Part shown: piece after piece, positions 29,265 through 33,649 of the stretch
How the letters are laid out: every line of letters begins with the position of its first letter
Position numbering within the stretch: position 1 is the first letter of the stretch
Notes under the pieces: model-generated
Told to the model about the DNA's origin: nothing
What the model saw: only the letters and a program-made list of their open reading frames with translations
The model's database searches: none
From: Gammaproteobacteria bacterium
GTDB lineage: Bacteria > Pseudomonadota > Gammaproteobacteria > Steroidobacterales > GCA-2729495
Assembly: GCA_009692345.1 (NCBI GenBank)
Contig: SHZI01000018.1
Span: forward strand, 1 to 33,649
Direction of reading: 5' to 3'
Length of the DNA: 33,649 nt
Translations under genes and position numbers: made by a program

Positions 29265-30292
29265 AAGGCATTGCTCGCAGTATTCGGGAGGTCCAGCTGC
29301 TGCTATTGCTGGTCACCGCGCTCTTCTATTTCGTGGCCCGGGACGCCATCAACAGTTCCACGGTCTGGTTTCTGACCCTGCTGGCCTTTGGCGTGGCGGT
29401 GCTCGGGAGTCCGTTCCTGCCGCGGCTCCGGGAGCAGCCCCGTCTCCGGCTCCTCGTTGAGACGGTGGCCATGGTGCTGTTGATCACGGCGTTGACCGCC
29501 CAGGCGGGACCCCGGGCCGGCCCTCTCAGTCATCTCAATTTATTGCCCGTGGTGACGGCGGCGCTGCTCCTCGGGCGGCGGCCCACCGCCTGGCTGCTGC
29601 TGCTGATTCTGGTGGGTAAACTGCTGGTTGGCCTGCTGGCCCAGGGCTCAGACTGGCTCTCGTTACCTGCCCTCATCGCATTGTTTGCTGAGTTAGCCCC
29701 AACCCTGCTGGTGGCCTTTCTCACCTGCACGCTGTCCAGTGACCTGGACCGTGCGACCCGCACCATTCGTTTCCTCGGCGAGCGGGATGACCTGACGGGC
29801 CTCTACAACCTCCGCAGCTTCAGCAAGCTGGCGGAGTCAGAGCACCTGCAGGCCGTGGAGGCGGGCGAACCCAGTGCGCTCTTGATGGTGGATGTGGAAC
29901 AGCTGGGACGGATCAACGACCAGTTTGGCCACGAAGCAGGGGACAGGGCGCTGAAGGCGGTGGCCGACGGGATCCGGCGGGCCACCCGCGATGGTGATCT
30001 CTGCGCGCGCTACGGGGGCGATGAATTCGTCATTCTGTTGCCCCGCTGTGGCCGGGTCGCTGCGGATGTGGTGGCTAATCGCATCCGTCACGATGTGTTC
30101 TCCGGAACCCAGGACTTTGACTACGCCATGCAGCGCCTGGCGGTGGCTGTTGGTGTGGCGGCGGCACCGGGCGACGGGCATGATCTGCGCAATCTGTTTC
30201 GCAAAGCCGTACGCAATCTGAAGAAAGAGAAACAGGCCAGGCAGTCCCGCGGCACCGGCGTGGCCTCATCGGCCCCGCAGGTTGCCCGGTGA
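29252..30292 (+). CDS. Membrane diguanylate cyclase (GGDEF) with RxxD site
   Basis: Predicted to make cyclic di-GMP. The 346-residue protein has four or five hydrophobic segments over residues ~14-162, then a GGDEF domain from DDLTGLYNLRSF. The loop ARYGGDEFVILLP is intact (GGDEF at 255-259), and RDGD at 246-249 sits five residues before it, the standard inhibitory site. The usual D-x-D-x-F-K-x-I-N-D segment is DVEQLGRIND, so the second acidic position and the F-K pair differ while the N-D is kept. The start overlaps ctpA by 13 bases and the stop overlaps crcB in GTGA, suggesting one transcript. Confidence 0.93.
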   Translation: MVALKGIARSIREVQLLLLLVTALFYFVARDAINSSTVWFLTLLAFGVAVLGSPFLPRLREQPRLRLLVETVAMVLLITALTAQAGPRAGPLSHLNLLPVVTAALLLGRRPTAWLLLLILVGKLLVGLLAQGSDWLSLPALIALFAELAPTLLVAFLTCTLSSDLDRATRTIRFLGERDDLTGLYNLRSFSKLAESEHLQAVEAGEPSALLMVDVEQLGRINDQFGHEAGDRALKAVADGIRRATRDGDLCARYGGDEFVILLPRCGRVAADVVANRIRHDVFSGTQDFDYAMQRLAVAVGVAAAPGDGHDLRNLFRKAVRNLKKEKQARQSRGTGVASSAPQVAR

Positions 30293-30711
30293 GCTTTCGT
30301 GAACTGCTGCTGGTGGGGGCCGGTGGTGCGGTCGGGTCTGCCTTGCGTTACGCCGTGAGCGGCGCCGCCCAGCGGCTCTACGCTTCGGCGACGGTTGCGG
30401 GCCCGGTAGCCAGCGCCGCGTTTCCGGCCGGGACGCTGGTCGTCAATGTCACCGGGTCCCTGCTGATAGGGCTGGCGGCTGGTCTCGCTGAATCCCGCTC
30501 CCTGTTGAGCGCGGACGCGCGGTTGTTGCTGGTCACTGGGGTCCTGGGCGGCTACACGACCTTTTCCGCCTTCTCTCTGGAGACGCTGCTGCTGATGCGC
30601 GGCGGTCAGACGACCACGGCATTGACCAGCATCGTGTTGCAGGTGGTCCTGGGTGTCGCGGCCGCATTCGCGGGCTTCACTGCAGGGATGGCAGCCGGCC
30701 GTCCGGTCTGA
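30289..30711 (+). CDS. crcB: CrcB/FluC fluoride ion channel
   Basis: Inner-membrane fluoride-export channel forming dual-topology dimers. The 140-residue protein has four hydrophobic segments and the family motifs GALRY-like GSALRY, GTLVVNVTGSL, and the phenylalanine/threonine track GGYTTFSAFSLE. The GTG start overlaps the stop of the upstream cyclase (GTGA). The 3' end runs 35 bases into the convergent HIT gene. I saw no fluoride riboswitch immediately upstream, where the cyclase coding sequence lies. Confidence 0.95.
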   Translation: MSFRELLLVGAGGAVGSALRYAVSGAAQRLYASATVAGPVASAAFPAGTLVVNVTGSLLIGLAAGLAESRSLLSADARLLLVTGVLGGYTTFSAFSLETLLLMRGGQTTTALTSIVLQVVLGVAAAFAGFTAGMAAGRPV

Positions 30712-31123
30712 GAGCGGCCCGCAGGCGCTCAGCCTGCTCCGCAAGAACTGCGGGGTCAGCGAAGCCACGGCCATGACTCCGCAGTGCCTGACCGGCATAC
30801 CGCGGAATCACATGCAGATGAAAATGGAAGACGGTTTGGCCCGCCTCCGCGCCGTTGAACTGCATCAGTGTGAGGCCCTCAGGGCGGAACACCTGCCGGG
30901 CTGCCAGTGCCACCCGCTGACCCACGGTCATGACAGCGGCAGCCAGCCTCGGGTCCAGGTCAAACAGGCTTTCGGCGGCAGCCTTGGGGATGATCAGGGC
31001 GTGGCCCTCGGCCTGAGGCATGACGTCGAGGATGGCAATGGTGGAGTCGTCCTCGTAGACCTTATGCGCGGGGATCTCACCCCGCAGGATCTTGGCAAAA
31101 ATATTGCTGGAATCGTAGGCCAC
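30677..31123 (-). CDS. HIT family nucleotide-binding protein
   Basis: Histidine-triad hydrolase acting on AMP or dinucleoside polyphosphate conjugates. The 148-residue product begins SSNIFAKILRGEIPAHKVYE, has LDVMPQAEGHALIIPK, and the triad HFHLH at 100-104 followed by VIPR. This resembles the broad HIT/Fhit-like bacterial group; the physiological substrate is unknown. The gene is single on the minus strand, convergent with crcB and divergent from the thioesterase gene 29 bases away. Confidence 0.94.
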   Translation of the reverse strand: MAYDSSNIFAKILRGEIPAHKVYEDDSTIAILDVMPQAEGHALIIPKAAAESLFDLDPRLAAAVMTVGQRVALAARQVFRPEGLTLMQFNGAEAGQTVFHFHLHVIPRYAGQALRSHGRGFADPAVLAEQAERLRAALRPDGRLPSLQ

Positions 31124-31152
31124 GCGCCACCTCCGGGACTAGCATAGGACCG

Positions 31153-31575
31153 GTGCGTCCCGATGCCAATCGCTGTTTCGTCTGCGGCCCGGACAATCCC
31201 GTTGGCTTGCGCCTCCGCTTTTACATCGACGGGCTGGACGTCTGCCGTGCCGAGTTCACCCCGGGCCCCGATCACGCCGGCTACGACCGGTTAACCCACG
31301 GTGGCATCGTCTACAGCGCCCTCGACGACGTCATGGCCAACTGGCTGTACCTGAAGGGTGTTCGGGCCCACACGGCCCGCTGCGAGATCCGCTACCGCCA
31401 GCCGCTGGCCGTCGGTACGCCAGTGCTGCTTGAAGGACGGCTAATCCGGCAGAAGGGCAAGGCCGCGTTTCTTCAGGGTCAGATGTTCAGGGCGGACGAC
31501 CGGGCACTGGTCGCCGAGGCCGAGGCCAGCTTCATGATCGTTGTCGACGGCGAGCCGCGGACCCAGCCGGCATGA
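31153..31575 (+). CDS. PaaI-type hotdog thioesterase
   Basis: Single-domain hotdog-fold protein, probably an acyl-CoA thioesterase. The 140-residue product has an N-terminal CFVCGPDNPVGLRLRF segment with a CxxC pair, found in a common subgroup, then the active-site helix THGGIVYSALDDVMANW and the strand EIRYRQPLAVGTPV. The substrate is not predictable. The GTG at 31153 is the best start. Its stop overlaps the next gene's ATG (ATGA), suggesting coupling with the transporter. Confidence 0.88.
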   Translation: MRPDANRCFVCGPDNPVGLRLRFYIDGLDVCRAEFTPGPDHAGYDRLTHGGIVYSALDDVMANWLYLKGVRAHTARCEIRYRQPLAVGTPVLLEGRLIRQKGKAAFLQGQMFRADDRALVAEAEASFMIVVDGEPRTQPA

Positions 31576-33649
31576 GCCCGCCGCGGATTCCCCACCGGCC
31601 CTATATCGCAGCCGGTACGTCCCTCCCGGAGATGACCCTGCGGGCCGTCCTGGTGGGGACGGTCCTCGGCATCATCTTTGGCGCTTCCTCGCTGTATCTC
31701 GTCCTGAAGGTCGGGCTGACGGTGAGCGCCTCCATCCCCGTTGCCGTCATTTCCATCACCCTGTTCCGGTTGCTGTCCAGGCTCGGGGTGCGGGATGCCA
31801 GCATCCTGGAGAACAACATCGTCCAGACGACGGGGTCCGCGGGGGAGTCCATTGCTTTCGGGGTCGGCGTGACGATGCCGGCGATCCTGATTCTGGGCTT
31901 CGATCTGGAGCTCACGCGAGTACTGCTGGTTGCCGTCCTGGGCGGTCTGCTCGGCATCCTGATGATGATTCCCCTGCGCCACGCGCTGATCGTCAACCAG
32001 CACGGCATCCTCAAGTACCCGGAAGGTACGGCCTGCGCGGCGGTCCTGAAGGCGGGCGCTTCCGTCGAGTCTCGCGCGGCAGCTGACCCCCTGGCTGAGG
32101 GTACGGCAGGACAAGCCATCAGTGCCCGCACGATCTTTGCGGGCTTTGGTATTGGCCTGATCTACAAGACGCTCAACGTCGCGCTCAAGGGCTGGCGTGA
32201 CGCCCCGGGCTATGTGTTTGGTGCGCCACTCAAGGGCGGATCCATTGCCACGGATGTTTCTCCCGAGCTGCTGGGCGTCGGCTACATCATCGGTCCGCGC
32301 ATCAGCAGCATGATGTTTGCGGGCGGCGTGATGGCCTACCTGCTGCTGATACCGCTGATCAAGTACTTCGGGGCACAGATTGGCGGGCTGGTCCCGCCGG
32401 GTACCTTGCCCATTGCCGAGATGACGCCGTCCGAGGTGCGGGGCGCCTATATCCTCTACATCGGGGCCGGCGCGGTGGCTGCGGGTGGGATTGTCAGTCT
32501 GATCCGGGCGCTGCCGCTCATTGCCAGCAGCATCCACCGGGGCTTCGGGGGTTTCGCCGTTGCGCGCCAGAGCGAGGTTGGCAAGGACCGGACCGATCAG
32601 GATATCCCCATCAAGCTGGTGGGCATCGGCATCATTCTGCTGTTGACCATCATCCTGTTGTCACCCTCACTGCACATGAACCTGCTGGGCGCGCTGCTCA
32701 TCCTGGTTCTGGGGGCCCTCTTTGTTACCGTGTCTTCCCGCCTGACCGGTGAGATCGGCTCCACGTCAAACCCCATCTCCGGCATGACCATCGCTGCCCT
32801 CATGCTCACCTGCCTGGTGTTTCTCATCGTCGGGTGGACCGGCGACACCTGGTACGTCACCGCACTGTCTGTCGGGGGCATCGTCTGCGTTGCCTGTTCC
32901 AATGGCGGCACCATCTCCCAGGACCTCAAGACGGGCTATCTGGTCGGCGCCACACCCCGCCTGCAGCAGGTGTCAATTCTGGTTGGCGCGTTTGTCTCGG
33001 CCCTGTGCATGGGCCCGATCCTGCTCCAGCTGAACGAGAGCGCGACGGTGTATGTGCCGATAGCGCAGGTGGCTCCGCAAGGACTGAAAACGGATGTGCA
33101 GGCGCTAGGCGGGCAGCGCGAGGCGCTGCGGGGCGTGCAGGCCGCTGACGACGCCCGAACCTACCGGGTCTGGCAGAAGACCAGTCTGGAGGGTGGGCCC
33201 GCCGGCAAGTACCTGGTGGATGAGGCGGGGACGGCGGTCTGGCTGGTTGATCCCGGCATCAACGGCACCCATGACACCCGCCCGGACGGGACCTCGGTGC
33301 GCAAGTTCGATGCCCCAAAGGCCACGCTCGTGTCCTACATCATCAAGGGCATCCTCGATCGGGAGCTCCCCTGGGAGCTCGTGATCTTCGGCGCGACGAT
33401 CTCCCTCATTCTGGAGCTCTCCGGCGTGCCCTCGCTGGCCTTCGCGGTCGGCGTCTATCTGCCGATTTCCAGTTCCACCCCGCTCTTCGTCGGCGGCCTC
33501 ATTCGCTGGCTCGCGGACAAACGGGCTGCCGCGCAGCCGGCCAGCCAGGGGCTGACCGGGGCCGAGTTTGTAGCGATGACGGACCGCGGCCCCGGTGTGC
33601 TCCTGGCCTCCGGCTACATTGCCGGCGGTGCCATTGCCGGCATCGTGAT
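31572..33649 (+). CDS. OPT family oligopeptide transporter (C-terminus off the window)
   Basis: Multi-pass inner-membrane transporter of the oligopeptide transporter superfamily, bacterial group. About 692 residues are present with many hydrophobic segments. Recognisable blocks are EMTLRAVLVGTVLGIIFGASSLYLVLK, LENNIVQTTGSAGESIAFG, KYPEGTACAAVLKAG, and GGTISQDLKTGYLVGATPRLQQ. A large hydrophilic insert (about residues 490-590, after VYVPIAQVAPQG) lies between membrane segments. The reading frame is open to the end of the window, so the protein is incomplete. The substrate is unknown; peptides or metal chelates are known for the family. Confidence 0.94.
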   Translation, partial: MSPPRIPHRPYIAAGTSLPEMTLRAVLVGTVLGIIFGASSLYLVLKVGLTVSASIPVAVISITLFRLLSRLGVRDASILENNIVQTTGSAGESIAFGVGVTMPAILILGFDLELTRVLLVAVLGGLLGILMMIPLRHALIVNQHGILKYPEGTACAAVLKAGASVESRAAADPLAEGTAGQAISARTIFAGFGIGLIYKTLNVALKGWRDAPGYVFGAPLKGGSIATDVSPELLGVGYIIGPRISSMMFAGGVMAYLLLIPLIKYFGAQIGGLVPPGTLPIAEMTPSEVRGAYILYIGAGAVAAGGIVSLIRALPLIASSIHRGFGGFAVARQSEVGKDRTDQDIPIKLVGIGIILLLTIILLSPSLHMNLLGALLILVLGALFVTVSSRLTGEIGSTSNPISGMTIAALMLTCLVFLIVGWTGDTWYVTALSVGGIVCVACSNGGTISQDLKTGYLVGATPRLQQVSILVGAFVSALCMGPILLQLNESATVYVPIAQVAPQGLKTDVQALGGQREALRGVQAADDARTYRVWQKTSLEGGPAGKYLVDEAGTAVWLVDPGINGTHDTRPDGTSVRKFDAPKATLVSYIIKGILDRELPWELVIFGATISLILELSGVPSLAFAVGVYLPISSSTPLFVGGLIRWLADKRAAAQPASQGLTGAEFVAMTDRGPGVLLASGYIAGGAIAGIV

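Overview
The window is a high-GC (by eye mid-60s %) chromosomal segment around the replication origin of a gammaproteobacterium. The evidence is the block rpmH-rnpA-yidC-mnmE (minus strand) facing dnaA-dnaN-recF-gyrB (plus strand), followed by two conserved gammaproteobacterial blocks: plsC/gmhB/glyS/glyQ, then glnA/DUF4124/ntrB/ntrC, trmL, gpsA-secB-grxC-rhodanese, envC and ctpA. The order resembles Pseudomonas and, in part, E. coli. The genus cannot be named from this.

Layout. 1-1370: mnmG (minus, runs off the left edge). 1563-2825: a membrane diguanylate cyclase on the opposite strand. About 2870-3290: a decayed yhhQ-type transporter remnant. These two sit where mnmG and mnmE are normally neighbours. 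3423-7120: mnmE, yidC, rnpA and rpmH, transcribed leftward, apparently from a promoter at 7169-7197. 7211-8884: a DnaA box, dnaA and an AT-rich dnaA-dnaN spacer with near-consensus DnaA boxes, the best oriC candidate. 8885-13542: dnaN, recF and gyrB; recF contains two parS-like palindromes. 13539-17932 (minus): acyltransferase, gmhB, glyS, glyQ. 18057-22736: nitrogen assimilation, with glnA behind a textbook sigma-54 promoter and an NtrC site, then a DUF4124 protein, ntrB and ntrC. 22822-26617: class 1B pyrD, trmL, gpsA, secB, grxC and rhodanese. 26672-30711: envC-like activator, C-terminal processing protease, a second diguanylate cyclase and fluoride channel crcB. 30677-33649: HIT protein, hotdog thioesterase and a truncated OPT transporter.

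How the genes fit together. The origin-proximal genes cover replication initiation (DnaA, DnaN, RecF, GyrB), membrane protein insertion (YidC), RNA maturation (RnpA) and tRNA modification (MnmE with MnmG). Transcription diverges from the presumed origin. NtrB/NtrC with the sigma-54 promoter form the nitrogen-control loop on glnA. EnvC and CtpA act in cell-wall processing, and SecB with YidC in protein export and insertion. Most of the window is conserved housekeeping sequence. I do not see a convincing new multi-gene system. The points most worth checking are the recF parS sites, the origin architecture, the insertion between mnmE and mnmG, the cyclase with a loop inserted before GGEEF, the missing ntrB start codon, and the class 1B PyrD.
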